This document shows positions 8,565-17,759 of a DNA stretch of 64,000 nt, piece after piece (within the stretch, counting starts at the first letter, position 1; every line of letters begins with the position of its first letter). Source of the DNA: Cellulophaga sp. F20128. GTDB lineage: Bacteria; Bacteroidota; Bacteroidia; Flavobacteriales; Flavobacteriaceae. The notes under the pieces were generated by a model that was given only the letters and a program-made list of their open reading frames with translations, ran no database searches and was not told the origin of the DNA. Where the stretch lies: the NCBI RefSeq assembly GCF_023015805.1, contig NZ_JALKBA010000001.1, positions 372,001-436,000 on the forward strand, read 5' to 3'. The position numbers were made by a program, and so were the translations under genes.

Positions 8565-10010
8565 ATGGCATATACAGAAGAAGAGTTAAAGAAAGAGTTA
8601 GAAACCAAAGAATACGAATACGGTTTTTACACAGACATAGAATCTGACACTTTTCCAATAGGACTAAGTGAAGAAATCGTAGTAGCTATTTCCAAAAAGA
8701 AAAATGAACCACAATGGATGACCGATTGGCGAATTGAAGCCTATCGAGTTTGGGAGAAGATGGTAGAACCAGAATGGGCAAATGTTCATTATACGAAACC
8801 AGATTTTCAGGCCATTAGCTATTATTCTGCTCCTAAAAAAGCAGATCCTAACAAAACCTTAGGTGATGTAGACCCAGAATTATTAGAAATGTACAAGAAA
8901 TTAGGCATTTCAGTAGATGAACAAAAGAAATTGCAAAATGTTGCTGTAGATATCGTTGTAGATTCTGTATCAGTGGCAACTACGTTTCAAAAGACCTTGG
9001 CAGAAAAAGGAATAATTTTTATGCCAATTTCGGAGGCAATTCAACAACATCCAGAATTGGTGCGTAAGTATATGGGAACTGTAGTTCCTACAACGGATAA
9101 CTTTTATGCCGCCTTAAACTCTGCTGTATTTACCGATGGTTCTTTTTGCTACATTCCAAAAGGCGTTCGTTGCCCTATGGAGCTTTCTACCTACTTTAGA
9201 ATTAACCAAGCTGGTACGGGTCAATTTGAGCGTACTTTAGTCGTTGCTGATGAAGGAAGTTATGTAAGTTATTTGGAAGGATGTACAGCTCCATCTAGAG
9301 ATGAAAATCAGCTGCACGCCGCTGTTGTAGAGTTAATCGCAATGGATGACGCAGAAATTAAATATTCTACTGTGCAAAACTGGTTCCCTGGAAACAAAGA
9401 AGGTAAGGGTGGTGTTTATAATTTTGTAACCAAAAGAGCAATTTGCGAGAAAAACGCAAAAGTGTCATGGACACAAGTAGAAACGGGTTCTGCTGTAACA
9501 TGGAAATATCCATCTTGTATTTTAAAAGGTGATAATTCTATAGGCGAGTTTTATTCTATTGCGGTTACCAATAATCACCAACAAGCAGATACCGGTACCA
9601 AAATGATTCACCTTGGCAAGAACACAAGAAGTACTATTATTTCTAAAGGTATCTCTGCCGGCAAATCTCAGAACAGCTACCGTGGATTGGTGCAGGTTAG
9701 TAGCCGTGCAGATAATGCGCGTAACTTTTCGCAGTGCGATTCGCTTTTAATGGGCAATGAGTGTGGTGCACACACTTTCCCATATATCGAAGCAAAAAAC
9801 AAAACTGCAATGATAGAACATGAGGCTACAACAAGTAAAATTGGTGAAGATCAAATTTTCTATTGTAACCAAAGGGGTATTACTACTGAAAAAGCAATTG
9901 CCTTAATTGTCAATGGTTTTAGTAAAGAAGTTCTCAACAAATTACCGATGGAATTTGCTGTAGAAGCACAGAAACTATTGGAGATTAGTTTAGAAGGCTC
10001 AGTAGGCTAA
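8565..10010 (+). CDS. sufB: Fe-S cluster assembly protein SufB
   Basis: This is the core scaffold subunit of the SufBC2D complex, on which new Fe-S clusters are built. The product has 481 residues, normal for the family, and the right-handed beta-helix region is highly conserved: [75 protein letters not shown]. The late Cys in SQCDSLLMG and the [13 protein letters not shown] segment carry residues that ligate the cluster and contact SufD. I prefer the ATG at 8565 ([12 protein letters not shown]) over the in-frame one three codons earlier, because homologues begin with this sequence. A 102-base gap separates it from sufC. Identity is secure. Confidence 0.96.
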   Translation: MAYTEEELKKELETKEYEYGFYTDIESDTFPIGLSEEIVVAISKKKNEPQWMTDWRIEAYRVWEKMVEPEWANVHYTKPDFQAISYYSAPKKADPNKTLGDVDPELLEMYKKLGISVDEQKKLQNVAVDIVVDSVSVATTFQKTLAEKGIIFMPISEAIQQHPELVRKYMGTVVPTTDNFYAALNSAVFTDGSFCYIPKGVRCPMELSTYFRINQAGTGQFERTLVVADEGSYVSYLEGCTAPSRDENQLHAAVVELIAMDDAEIKYSTVQNWFPGNKEGKGGVYNFVTKRAICEKNAKVSWTQVETGSAVTWKYPSCILKGDNSIGEFYSIAVTNNHQQADTGTKMIHLGKNTRSTIISKGISAGKSQNSYRGLVQVSSRADNARNFSQCDSLLMGNECGAHTFPYIEAKNKTAMIEHEATTSKIGEDQIFYCNQRGITTEKAIALIVNGFSKEVLNKLPMEFAVEAQKLLEISLEGSVG

Positions 10011-10112
10011 TTTGTTTCTAACAAAGAAACATAAGTGGTGCTCTTTAGCTTGAAAAAGAAAAATCACCCGATTAAAGTAAAAAATAATAAAGAACATTAA
10101 AGTAGCGATAAA

Positions 10113-10865
10113 ATGCTTAAAATCAAAGATTTACACGCAAGTGTAGAAGGCAAAGGAATATTAAAAGGAATTAACTTAGAAGTTAATGCTGGTGAAGTAC
10201 ATGCTATTATGGGACCAAACGGTTCTGGAAAAAGCACATTAGCCTCTGTTATAGCTGGTAACGAAACTTACGAGGTTACCAAAGGAGATATTTTCTTAAA
10301 CGGAGAAAACATTGAAGATCTTTCTCCTGAAGAAAGAGCGCACAATGGCGTTTTCTTATCGTTTCAATATCCCGTTGAAATTCCCGGTGTTTCTGTAACA
10401 AACTTTATGAAAACCGCTATTAATGAGTCTCGGAAATCAAGAGGATTAGATGATATGCCTGCCAAAGATATGCTGAAGCTTATTCGTGAAAAATCTGAGT
10501 TGTTAGAAATAGATCGCAAATTTTTATCCCGTTCGTTAAACGAAGGTTTTTCAGGTGGAGAAAAAAAACGTAATGAGATTTTTCAAATGGCCATGTTAGA
10601 GCCAAAACTAGCCATTTTAGATGAAACAGATTCTGGCTTAGATATAGATGCCTTACGCATCGTAGCAAATGGCGTAAATAAACTAAAGAACAAAGACAAC
10701 GCTATTGTAATCATTACCCACTACCAACGTCTATTGGAATACATTGTTCCAGATTTTGTTCATGTTTTACACAATGGTAAAATAGTTAAATCGGGAACCA
10801 AAGACCTTGCTTTAGAGTTAGAAGAAAAAGGATACGATTGGATTAAGCAAGAAGCGGCAGTTTAA
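10113..10865 (+). CDS. sufC: Fe-S cluster assembly ATPase SufC
   Basis: This cytoplasmic ABC-type ATPase powers conformational change in SufBC2D during cluster assembly; it is not a transporter component. The 250 residues contain the Walker [10 protein letters not shown] (34-42), a Q-loop in [12 protein letters not shown], the SufC-type signature [15 protein letters not shown] (about 143-157), Walker [12 protein letters not shown] and the switch histidine in [10 protein letters not shown]. These features are specific to SufC rather than general ABC proteins. It sits between sufB and sufD in the standard order. A short hairpin-like repeat in the sufB-sufC gap (10014-10030) is the only notable structure between them. 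Confidence 0.96.
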   Translation: MLKIKDLHASVEGKGILKGINLEVNAGEVHAIMGPNGSGKSTLASVIAGNETYEVTKGDIFLNGENIEDLSPEERAHNGVFLSFQYPVEIPGVSVTNFMKTAINESRKSRGLDDMPAKDMLKLIREKSELLEIDRKFLSRSLNEGFSGGEKKRNEIFQMAMLEPKLAILDETDSGLDIDALRIVANGVNKLKNKDNAIVIITHYQRLLEYIVPDFVHVLHNGKIVKSGTKDLALELEEKGYDWIKQEAAV

Positions 10866-10942
10866 AAAGTACTAAGGTTAAAATTTGAATGGCACTTCAA
10901 AGCGCCTCCTTGTTTAATACTTACTACTTAATACTAAAGAAT

Positions 10943-12259
10943 ATGGATTTAAAAGATAAATTAGTTTCTTCATTTTTAGCTTTCGAGAACAATATTGATG
11001 TACACAACCCAGTGCATGATGTTCGTACAGAAGCGATCAAGAATTTTGAAACCAAAGGTTTTCCTTCTAGAAAAGAAGAAGCTTGGAAATACACTTCATT
11101 AAACAGCTTACAAAAAATAGATTTTAGCATTTTCCCTAAAAAGGAAAGTTCTTTAGAATATAAGGATGTTAAAAAGTATTTTATTCACCAAATAGATACG
11201 TACAAAATTGTATTTATAGATGGTGTATTTAGCTCCAACTTGTCCGAAACCACCCATGACGGTGTAGATATCTGCCTTATGAGCTCTGCATTGACAAAAC
11301 CAATGTACAAGGCTGTTATCGATGTATACTTTAATAAAGTGGCCTCAAAAGAAGAATCTTTAACCACCTTGAATACGGCGTTTAGTAGGGAAGGTGCTTA
11401 TATATACATCCCAAAAAACAAAGTCCCTAAAAAACCGATAGAAATTATACATTTTTCAACCGGTAATGATACCGCATTAATGTTGCAACCACGGAACCTC
11501 GTTATCGCTGAAGAAAATTCAGAAATGCAAATTATTGAGCGGCACCAAAGTTTAACAAATCATGCGGTTTTAACGAATTCTGTTACTGAGATATTTGCTG
11601 CTAAGAATGCAATAGTAGATTATTACAAGGTACAGAATGATAATGATGCTGCTACTTTAATAGACAACACCTATGTAGACCAAAAAGACAATAGCCATGT
11701 TAAAGTACATACGTTTTCTTTTGGAGGTAAACTTATACGGAACAACCTTAATTTTTATCAAAACGGGGAACGTATAGATTCTACCATGAAAGGGATTACG
11801 ATCATTGGAGAGAAACAACATGTAGACCACCACACTTTAGTACATCATATAGAACCAAATTGTGAAAGTCACCAAGACTATAAAGGTATTTTTGCGGAAA
11901 ATTCTACCGGTGTATTTAACGGGAAAATTATCGTTGATAAAATTGCTCAAAAGACGAATGCTTTTCAGCAAAACAATAATATTCTAATAAGCGACAAAGC
12001 CACTATAAATACAAAACCGCAGTTAGAAATTTTTGCAGATGATGTAAAATGTTCGCATGGTTGTACCATTGGTCAACTAGATGAAGAAGCACTCTTTTAT
12101 TTACAATCTAGAGGTATTCCCAAAAAAGAGGCTAGAGCCTTGTTAATGTATGCCTTTGCCAATAACGTACTAGAGAGCGTAAGAATTCCAGAATTAAAGG
12201 TTCGAATTAACAAATTAATAGCCAATAAGTTAGGTGTTAATTTAGGATTTGATTTGTAG
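10943..12259 (+). CDS. sufD: Fe-S cluster assembly protein SufD
   Basis: This is the SufB paralogue that completes the SufBC2D scaffold and is needed for iron acquisition during assembly. The start is taken at 10943 (MDLKDKLVSSFLAFE, 438 residues). The longer frame from 10889 adds 18 residues that do not resemble the family N-terminus. Recognisable features are the N-terminal helical segment with FPSRKEEAWKYTSL (about residues 38-51), the beta-helix core, HHTLVHHIEPNCESHQDYKGIF, and the C-terminal CSHGCTIGQLDEEALFYLQSRGI motif. That motif holds the Cys and His implicated in SufB-SufD cluster formation. It lies between sufC and sufS on the same strand. Confidence 0.94.
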   Translation: MDLKDKLVSSFLAFENNIDVHNPVHDVRTEAIKNFETKGFPSRKEEAWKYTSLNSLQKIDFSIFPKKESSLEYKDVKKYFIHQIDTYKIVFIDGVFSSNLSETTHDGVDICLMSSALTKPMYKAVIDVYFNKVASKEESLTTLNTAFSREGAYIYIPKNKVPKKPIEIIHFSTGNDTALMLQPRNLVIAEENSEMQIIERHQSLTNHAVLTNSVTEIFAAKNAIVDYYKVQNDNDAATLIDNTYVDQKDNSHVKVHTFSFGGKLIRNNLNFYQNGERIDSTMKGITIIGEKQHVDHHTLVHHIEPNCESHQDYKGIFAENSTGVFNGKIIVDKIAQKTNAFQQNNNILISDKATINTKPQLEIFADDVKCSHGCTIGQLDEEALFYLQSRGIPKKEARALLMYAFANNVLESVRIPELKVRINKLIANKLGVNLGFDL

Positions 12260-12288
12260 AAAAAGACGATCTATAAGGTTATAGAATT

Positions 12289-13515
12289 ATGGAGAAAACA
12301 ACCCTAGATATTCAAAAGATACGCAAAGACTTTCCCATTTTAAGTCGCACTGTAAATGGGCAGCCTTTGGTATACTTAGACAATGCCGCCACTTCACAAA
12401 CACCCAAGCAAGTGATAGACGTTATTGTGGATTATTATAGCGGCTACAATGCCAATATTCACCGAGGCGTACATACACTTTCACAAGAGGCTACAGATAA
12501 ATACGAAGGAGCCCGATTAAAAATTCAGCAGCACTTTAATGCAAAGCTATCCCATGAAATAATTTTTACTGCCGGAACAACTCACGGTATTAATTTGGTG
12601 GCAAATGGTTTTTCATCACTCCTAAAAAAAGGAGATGAAATTATAGTTTCTGCCCTAGAACACCACTCCAATATTGTTCCTTGGCAAATGTTGTGCGAGC
12701 GTACAGGAGCTATTTTAAAGGTAATTCCAATGAACCTGGAAGGCGCATTGGAAATGAGTGAATATCACCATTTATTATCAGACAAAACCAAATTAGTGTT
12801 TTGCAATCACGTTTCCAATGCCCTTGGAACGGTGAACCCGATCAAAGAAATTATAAGTGCCGCTCACAAGGTTGGTGCCGCTGTTTTAATAGATGGTGCT
12901 CAAGCAGCACCACATATAAAGGCAGACGTACAAGCCCTAGATGTAGACTTCTACGTTGTATCTGCACATAAAATGTGTGGCCCTACAGGAGTTGGCATGC
13001 TATATGGCAAAGAAGAATGGTTGCAAAAACTGCCACCCTATCAAGGAGGTGGTGAAATGATTGCTGAGGTTACTTTTGCTAAAACAACATACGCAGATCT
13101 ACCTCATAAATTTGAAGCAGGAACACCTAATATCTGCGGTGGCATCGCTTTTGGAGCTGCCCTAGATTATATGAACCAGCTTGGATTTGAAGCCATAGCC
13201 GCTTATGAAAATGAGCTTTTAGAATATGCCACAGAACAGTTGCTCACTATAGATGACTTAAAAATATACGGCACTGCACCAAAAAAAACTTCCGTGATTT
13301 CTTTTAATATTAAAGGCATTCACCCCTACGATATTGGTTCAATACTTGATAAATTAGGCATTGCCGTACGTACAGGCCACCATTGTGCACAACCCATTAT
13401 GGATTTTTATGGCATTCCCGGAACAGTACGTGCAAGCTTAAGCTTTTACAACACTAAAGAAGAAATTGATATTTTAGTAGCTGGCGTAAAACGGGCTATT
13501 TCCATGTTATCATAA
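12289..13515 (+). CDS. sufS: Cysteine desulfurase SufS (group II)
   Basis: This PLP enzyme removes sulfur from L-cysteine and hands it to SufE for cluster assembly, releasing alanine. The 408 residues match group II desulfurases. The PLP lysine is Lys228 in VVSAHKMCGPTGVG. The catalytic cysteine is Cys366 in RTGHHCAQP, on the short group II loop. Cofactor-site motifs ALEHHSNIVPW and LIDGAQAAPH are also present. It starts 29 bases after sufD with no promoter-like gap, so it belongs to the suf operon. Group II enzymes need a sulfur-accepting activator, and the cognate sufE lies 1.8 kb downstream after an unrelated redox gene. Confidence 0.96.
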   Translation: MEKTTLDIQKIRKDFPILSRTVNGQPLVYLDNAATSQTPKQVIDVIVDYYSGYNANIHRGVHTLSQEATDKYEGARLKIQQHFNAKLSHEIIFTAGTTHGINLVANGFSSLLKKGDEIIVSALEHHSNIVPWQMLCERTGAILKVIPMNLEGALEMSEYHHLLSDKTKLVFCNHVSNALGTVNPIKEIISAAHKVGAAVLIDGAQAAPHIKADVQALDVDFYVVSAHKMCGPTGVGMLYGKEEWLQKLPPYQGGGEMIAEVTFAKTTYADLPHKFEAGTPNICGGIAFGAALDYMNQLGFEAIAAYENELLEYATEQLLTIDDLKIYGTAPKKTSVISFNIKGIHPYDIGSILDKLGIAVRTGHHCAQPIMDFYGIPGTVRASLSFYNTKEEIDILVAGVKRAISMLS

Positions 13516-13579
13516 ACAACTTTTCTCTAAAATACTGTACTTTGCACTAATTTTAATTTAAATTAATTTCCGCAAACAT

Positions 13580-15274
13580 ATGGGCAAATGTATACTTTAC
13601 TTAGTAATTCTTGTACTGTTCTTTGGTTGTAAAGAAACTGAAGTACCCTACAAAAAGGATACTACAACCATACACAAAGGAGCAGCTACTTTTAACCAAT
13701 ACTGTGCCTCTTGCCATAATTTTGAGAACAATAGCATTGGTCCCAATTTATCCGGGATTACAAACGAAGTCCAATACAATTGGCTCTATGCTTTTATTCA
13801 AAATCCCCAAAAACTAATTGAAGCTAAGGATAAGAGATCCACAGAATTGCTTGCAAAATACAAATTGATTATGCCTTCTTTTCCACAACTTTCAAAAACA
13901 GAAATAGAAGGCCTACTTGCGTTTTTACACACTAAAGATCAAAGAGTTATAACCACAAAAATCAAGGGCAACAAAATTCCTCTCGAGGACCCTATTGCAG
14001 AAAGAATTGAAAAAAACGGCAATTGTATAGCCTTGGACTTTTATCTACAAGCACCAGCTACAGCTTCAAGTAAACCTTTGGCTAGAATTAATAAATTAAC
14101 GCCTATATCAAGTGAGAACAAGCGCATTTTTTTAAGTGATCTCAATGGAATATTATACGAAATAAAAAGTAACACCTTAGAGAAAACACTAAACTTACAA
14201 GATTACTTTCCCCATTTTATTACCAAGCCAGGATTAGCTAGCGGCTTAGGTAGTTTTGCTTTTCATCCTGACTATGCAAACAACGGCTTATTTTACACCA
14301 CACATACAGAAGATCCTAAACAGGCTGCAAAGGCCGATTTTAGTTACCATGATAGTATCCCAAAAAAAATGCGATGGATTCTAACAGAATGGAAAAACAA
14401 AAAACCATCAAACCCTAGTTTTAAAGGTAGTCACCGAAAAATACTTTCTGTTGATATTCCAACCCAAGTACACGGCATACAAGAAATTAGTTTTAATACA
14501 TCAGTTGCGGCGACTAATTCTGATTATGGTAACCTCTATATTTGTATTGGAGATGGTGGATCTGCCGAAAATAAATTTTTACACTTAACACAATCCAACA
14601 AAAAAATTTGGGGAACTATATTGCGAATTGACCCCTTGGGCAACAATAGTGAAAATGGCAACTACGGAATTCCAGCAGACAACCCTTTTGCTAACACACC
14701 CAACACTTTAAGTGAAATATGGGCCTACGGCTTTAGAAATCCAAATAGAATAAGTTGGGACAACCAAAGTGGTAAACTGTTAGCGTCTGACATAGGGCAT
14801 CGGCAAATAGAAGAAATTAATTTAATTGAACCAGGGAAAAATTACGGTTGGCCAATGCGTGAAGGTACGTTTACCTTAATCCCCTTAGAAAGTATGGAAG
14901 ACATTTATAACGTAGATACAACATTTTTACAAAAGTATGCAGACCCTGTCCTTCAATTTGATCACGACGATTCCAATGCCGTTTGTGGGGGATATGTCTA
15001 TCAAGGAAAAAATATCCCAGCCTTAAAGGGAAAGTATATTTTTGGAGGTATAGTGCATGGAAAAATATATGCAGCAACTGTATCAGAATTAGAGTTAGGA
15101 AAGCAATCTAAAATTGAGGAATTTGACGTTTGCTATATGGGTAAAACAACTAGCCTCAAGGAAATATCCAAAACTAACCGGGTAGATTTTAGGTTGGGAA
15201 TTGACGGCGATGGAGAATTATACGTTTTTACTAAGGCCGATGGAAAAATATATAAAGTAGCAACTGTGCATTAG
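13580..15274 (+). CDS. Lipoprotein with N-terminal cytochrome c and C-terminal PQQ-type sugar dehydrogenase propeller
   Basis: This is a predicted periplasm-facing redox lipoprotein of 564 residues. It has a lipobox FFGC (Cys17), then a class I cytochrome c domain at about residues 30-115 with the heme site CASCH (42-46) and a likely axial Met98 in LIMPSFPQL. Next comes a soluble glucose/aldose dehydrogenase-like beta-propeller (about 140-560). Propeller marks include GLGSFAFHPDYANNGLFY, GDGGSAENKF, GTILRIDPLG, EIWAYGFRNPNRISWD, DIGHRQIEEINLIEPGKNYGWP and the VCGGYVYQG strand. The expected chemistry is PQQ-dependent oxidation of a sugar or related alcohol with electrons passed to the attached heme. 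It lies within the suf locus; this placement may be incidental. Substrate and PQQ dependence are inferred. Confidence 0.85.
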   Translation: MGKCILYLVILVLFFGCKETEVPYKKDTTTIHKGAATFNQYCASCHNFENNSIGPNLSGITNEVQYNWLYAFIQNPQKLIEAKDKRSTELLAKYKLIMPSFPQLSKTEIEGLLAFLHTKDQRVITTKIKGNKIPLEDPIAERIEKNGNCIALDFYLQAPATASSKPLARINKLTPISSENKRIFLSDLNGILYEIKSNTLEKTLNLQDYFPHFITKPGLASGLGSFAFHPDYANNGLFYTTHTEDPKQAAKADFSYHDSIPKKMRWILTEWKNKKPSNPSFKGSHRKILSVDIPTQVHGIQEISFNTSVAATNSDYGNLYICIGDGGSAENKFLHLTQSNKKIWGTILRIDPLGNNSENGNYGIPADNPFANTPNTLSEIWAYGFRNPNRISWDNQSGKLLASDIGHRQIEEINLIEPGKNYGWPMREGTFTLIPLESMEDIYNVDTTFLQKYADPVLQFDHDDSNAVCGGYVYQGKNIPALKGKYIFGGIVHGKIYAATVSELELGKQSKIEEFDVCYMGKTTSLKEISKTNRVDFRLGIDGDGELYVFTKADGKIYKVATVH

Positions 15275-15353
15275 GTTAGTAAAAGTTTTTGGATACTATT
15301 TCTCAATAAAGTTATCTTTTTCATAATCTTTAGATTAAATAGAATTGCAGTTG

Positions 15354-15361
15354 TACTTTTG
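15354..15361 (+). promoter_or_regulatory. Candidate -7 element for sufE and following genes
   Basis: TACTTTTG is an exact TAnnTTTG match. Transcription from it would begin about 7-10 bases before the ATG at 15374/15377, so the sufE group may have its own promoter separate from the main suf operon, with a very short leader. No strong -33 TTG is present. Confidence 0.45.
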
Positions 15362-15376
15362 TACAAAGAGTTTATG

Positions 15377-15799
15377 ATGACAATTAAAGACATACAGGCA
15401 GAAATAGTAGACGAATTTTCAATGTTTGATGATTGGATGCAGCGTTATGAGTATATGATAGATTTAGGCAAATCATTACCTTTAATAGATGCACAATATA
15501 AAACGGACGACAATATTATAAAAGGTTGCCAAAGTAAAGTTTGGGTGCATGCAGAATTAACTGGAGATAAATTATCCTTTACTGCAGATAGTGATGCTAT
15601 AATAACCAAAGGAATCATTGCCATATTAATTAGGGTTTTTAGTGACCAACACCCGAAAGATATCATAGCCGCAGATACCAATTTTATAGATGAAATTGGA
15701 TTAAAAGAACATTTGTCTCCAACACGAGCAAATGGTTTGGTAAGTATGGTGAAGCAATTGAAATTGTATGCAATAGCATACCAAACACAATTAAAATAA
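15377..15799 (+). CDS. sufE: SufE family sulfur acceptor
   Basis: This small cytoplasmic protein takes persulfide sulfur from SufS and stimulates its activity, then delivers sulfur to SufBCD. The product is 140 residues. The active cysteine lies in IIKGCQSKVWVHAEL (Cys about residue 51), the family hallmark. GIIAILIRVFSDQHPKDI and LKEHLSPTRANGLVSM are also family-typical. I take the ATG at 15377 (MTIKDIQAEIVDEFS); an adjacent ATG at 15374 and an upstream GTA-led extension are less like homologues and would lie at or before the predicted transcription start. It is followed 30 bases later by a DUF59 gene. Confidence 0.93.
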   Translation: MTIKDIQAEIVDEFSMFDDWMQRYEYMIDLGKSLPLIDAQYKTDDNIIKGCQSKVWVHAELTGDKLSFTADSDAIITKGIIAILIRVFSDQHPKDIIAADTNFIDEIGLKEHLSPTRANGLVSMVKQLKLYAIAYQTQLK

Positions 15800-15829
15800 G
15801 ATTGTAAACAGAGGTTAACACAAAAAGTT

Positions 15830-16153
15830 ATGAGTGAAACAATAGACACGCACGAATTAGGTGAAAAAATAGTAACGGTGCTAAAAAGCATCTACGATCC
15901 TGAAATTCCAGTAGACATATATGAATTAGGATTAATTTACGATGTATTCGTCAATGAAGATATGGAGGTAAAAATATTAATGACACTGACCTCTCCAAAT
16001 TGTCCTGTAGCAGAATCATTACCTGTAGAAATAGAAGAAAAAGTAAAATCTTTAGACGAAGTTAAAGGCGCAGAGGTGGAAATTACTTTTGACCCACCAT
16101 GGACGCAAGAATTAATGAGTGAAGAAGCGAAGTTAGAACTTGGCTTACTTTAA
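15830..16153 (+). CDS. DUF59/MIP18 family Fe-S assembly factor (SufT-like)
   Basis: This 107-residue cytoplasmic protein is of the MIP18 family, which in bacteria (SufT) helps mature Fe-S proteins. The core YDPEIPVDIYELGLIYDV (about residues 22-39) and the TSPNCPVAESLP segment with its conserved cysteine (about 58-69) identify the domain. The C-terminal VEITFDPPWTQELMSEEAK is also typical. It is compact, with no N-terminal extension. It sits between sufE and the DUF2480 gene, the arrangement expected for the SUF system in Bacteroidetes, which supports a role in cluster assembly or delivery. Its exact client proteins are unknown. Confidence 0.9.
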   Translation: MSETIDTHELGEKIVTVLKSIYDPEIPVDIYELGLIYDVFVNEDMEVKILMTLTSPNCPVAESLPVEIEEKVKSLDEVKGAEVEITFDPPWTQELMSEEAKLELGLL

Positions 16154-16183
16154 TATTTCGTTCTAGTAAATAAGATATGACCT

Positions 16184-16699
16184 ATGGTTAAGGAATCAGA
16201 AGAAATAATAAACAGAGTAGCCAATAGCTCTTTGGTAACCTTTAATCTGGAGGATTTCTATCCAAGAGAAAAAAGTGTGGTGTTAGACATTTCCAACTGG
16301 CTTTTTGAAGGCTATATTCTCAAAGAAAAAGAATTTAGGGCCTATATCGATGCCCACGATTGGGAACAATATACGAACACCAATGTTGCCATATTTTGTT
16401 CAACAGACGCCATTGTTCCAGGATGGGCTTATATGTTAATAGCATCACAACTACAACCCTTTGCAAAACAAATTGTTCAAGGAAATTTAGAACACTTAAC
16501 TACAATCCTTTATCAAACAATCATAGCAGCTTTGGATGTCTCTGCCTATAAAGACAAAATGGTAATTATTAAAGGTTGCAGCAATAAACCAGTGCCTCCA
16601 AATGCCTATTTATGGCTGACCGCAAAACTGCAACCAGTGGTTAAAAGTATAATGTATGGCGAAGCTTGCTCTTCTGTGCCCCTATATAAGAGAAGGTGA
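16184..16699 (+). CDS. DUF2480 family protein
   Basis: This 171-residue soluble protein matches what I know of DUF2480, a family found almost only in Bacteroidetes and commonly carried with suf genes. Conserved-looking stretches are the acidic N-terminus, NLEDFYPREKSVVLDISNWLFEG (about residues 22-44) and HDWEQYTNTNVAIFCSTDAIVPGWAYML. The C-terminal VIIKGCSNKPVPPNAYLWLTAKLQP includes Cys and Pro-rich turns. The two halves each end in a similar 'LQP.(A/V)K.I..G' phrase, hinting at an internal duplication. Its function is not established; position beside sufE and SufT-like genes suggests a link to Fe-S assembly. Confidence 0.85.
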   Translation: MVKESEEIINRVANSSLVTFNLEDFYPREKSVVLDISNWLFEGYILKEKEFRAYIDAHDWEQYTNTNVAIFCSTDAIVPGWAYMLIASQLQPFAKQIVQGNLEHLTTILYQTIIAALDVSAYKDKMVIIKGCSNKPVPPNAYLWLTAKLQPVVKSIMYGEACSSVPLYKRR

Positions 16700-16729
16700 A
16701 AATCGATTTTTTTTCTGAACGATAATTCT

Positions 16730-16737
16730 TACTTTTG
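16730..16737 (+). promoter_or_regulatory. Candidate -7 element for the DUF3078 gene
   Basis: TACTTTTG, an exact TAnnTTTG match, lies 30 bases before the ATG at 16768. It also argues against the upstream in-frame start at 16735, which overlaps the element. Confidence 0.45.
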
Positions 16738-16767
16738 TTGGATAAAACCATTAAATACTATAAAAAA

Positions 16768-17694
16768 ATGAAAAAGATTATCTTAACATTATCATTGGTA
16801 TGTCTTACCACTGTTTCATTTGCACAAACAGTTGATGCCCTAAAGGCAGAAAAAGCTACTAAAAAAGATTCTATTGCTGCTATACAGAACAGAATAAACG
16901 CTATCCAAGGAAAAATTGATGCGATACCAGGTTGGAAAAAAGGAGCTTTTGGAACTATTGGGGGCAGCATTTCTAATTTCAGCAATTGGTATGCCCAAGG
17001 AACACCAAACAACAGTTCAGGGAACATAGGTTTTACGGTTAATGCTTTTGCAAACCTTAAGCAAGATAAATTCTTTTGGAGAAATTCTGCTAATGCAAAC
17101 CTAGCATGGGTAAAATTAGACGATAAAGATGATGCAACAGATAACGATAACTTTGAAAGCACTACTGATGTATTTACAATTACATCACTATACGGACGTA
17201 AAATCACTGAAAAATTCGCGATTTCTACCCTGGGAGAATACAGAACTACATTATTAAACAACTTTAACAACCCAGGTTATTTGGATTTAGGTCTTGGTGC
17301 TACTTGGACTCCAATTGAAGATTTAGTGGTAGTAATACATCCTTTAAACTACAATTTTGTGTTTAGTGATAATGATGCTGTTTTTGAATCATCTTTGGGT
17401 GCTAAAATAGTTGCAGACTACACAAGAAAAATCGGTGCAATCAACTTTAAAACTAATCTTTCTATGTTTCAAAGTTACAAGAGCGGAGACTTATCTAACC
17501 TAACTTGGACAAATTCTTTTGGATATACACTTTGGAAAATGATTGGTGTTGGTTTTGACTTTGGCTTAAGAAGTAATAAGCAAGAAGCCTTAAATTACTC
17601 TTTAAATCAAACTCCAGCAACAGCAACATCATTTGCTGACGTAGATAATAAATTACAGACCTATTGGATGCTAGGTTTAAATTACGCTTTCTAA
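16768..17694 (+). CDS. DUF3078 family outer-membrane-type beta-barrel protein
   Basis: This is an exported protein of 308 residues. The ATG at 16768 gives a clean signal peptide (MKKIILTLSLVCLTTVSFAQ). A short coiled-coil-prone segment follows (DALKAEKATKKDSIAAIQNRINAI, about residues 22-45; residue pattern only). The body alternates amphipathic strands and ends in LNYAF, a terminal aromatic residue typical of outer-membrane barrels. The phrase GGSISNFSNWYAQGTPNNSSGNIG is characteristic of DUF3078. A membrane channel or structural role is inferred; function is unknown. It closes the suf-linked run and is followed by a strong terminator. Confidence 0.82.
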   Translation: MKKIILTLSLVCLTTVSFAQTVDALKAEKATKKDSIAAIQNRINAIQGKIDAIPGWKKGAFGTIGGSISNFSNWYAQGTPNNSSGNIGFTVNAFANLKQDKFFWRNSANANLAWVKLDDKDDATDNDNFESTTDVFTITSLYGRKITEKFAISTLGEYRTTLLNNFNNPGYLDLGLGATWTPIEDLVVVIHPLNYNFVFSDNDAVFESSLGAKIVADYTRKIGAINFKTNLSMFQSYKSGDLSNLTWTNSFGYTLWKMIGVGFDFGLRSNKQEALNYSLNQTPATATSFADVDNKLQTYWMLGLNYAF

Positions 17695-17716
17695 AAAGAA
17701 TTAGAACGTAAGCCTA

Positions 17717-17755
17717 AAAAAAAGACCGCTTCTTTACAAGAAGCGGTCTTTTTAG
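17717..17755. terminator. Strong bidirectional terminator
   Basis: An 11-bp GC-containing stem (17724-17734 with 17738-17748) has a three-base loop, a run of A's before it and a run of T's after it. It sits between the convergent DUF3078 gene (+) and the 127-residue orphan (-), so it can serve both. Confidence 0.85.
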
Positions 17756-17759
17756 TTTT

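Noticed and set aside
10889-10942. Extended start of sufD
   Set aside because: The extra 18 residues are unlike the family; the ATG at 10943 matches the usual N-terminus.
15445-15891. 148-codon open frame opposite sufE
   Set aside because: It overlaps sufE and the DUF59 gene completely on the other strand and has no family resemblance; an antisense shadow.
16758-17270. 170-codon open frame opposite the DUF3078 gene
   Set aside because: Shadow of a confidently identified exported protein gene.
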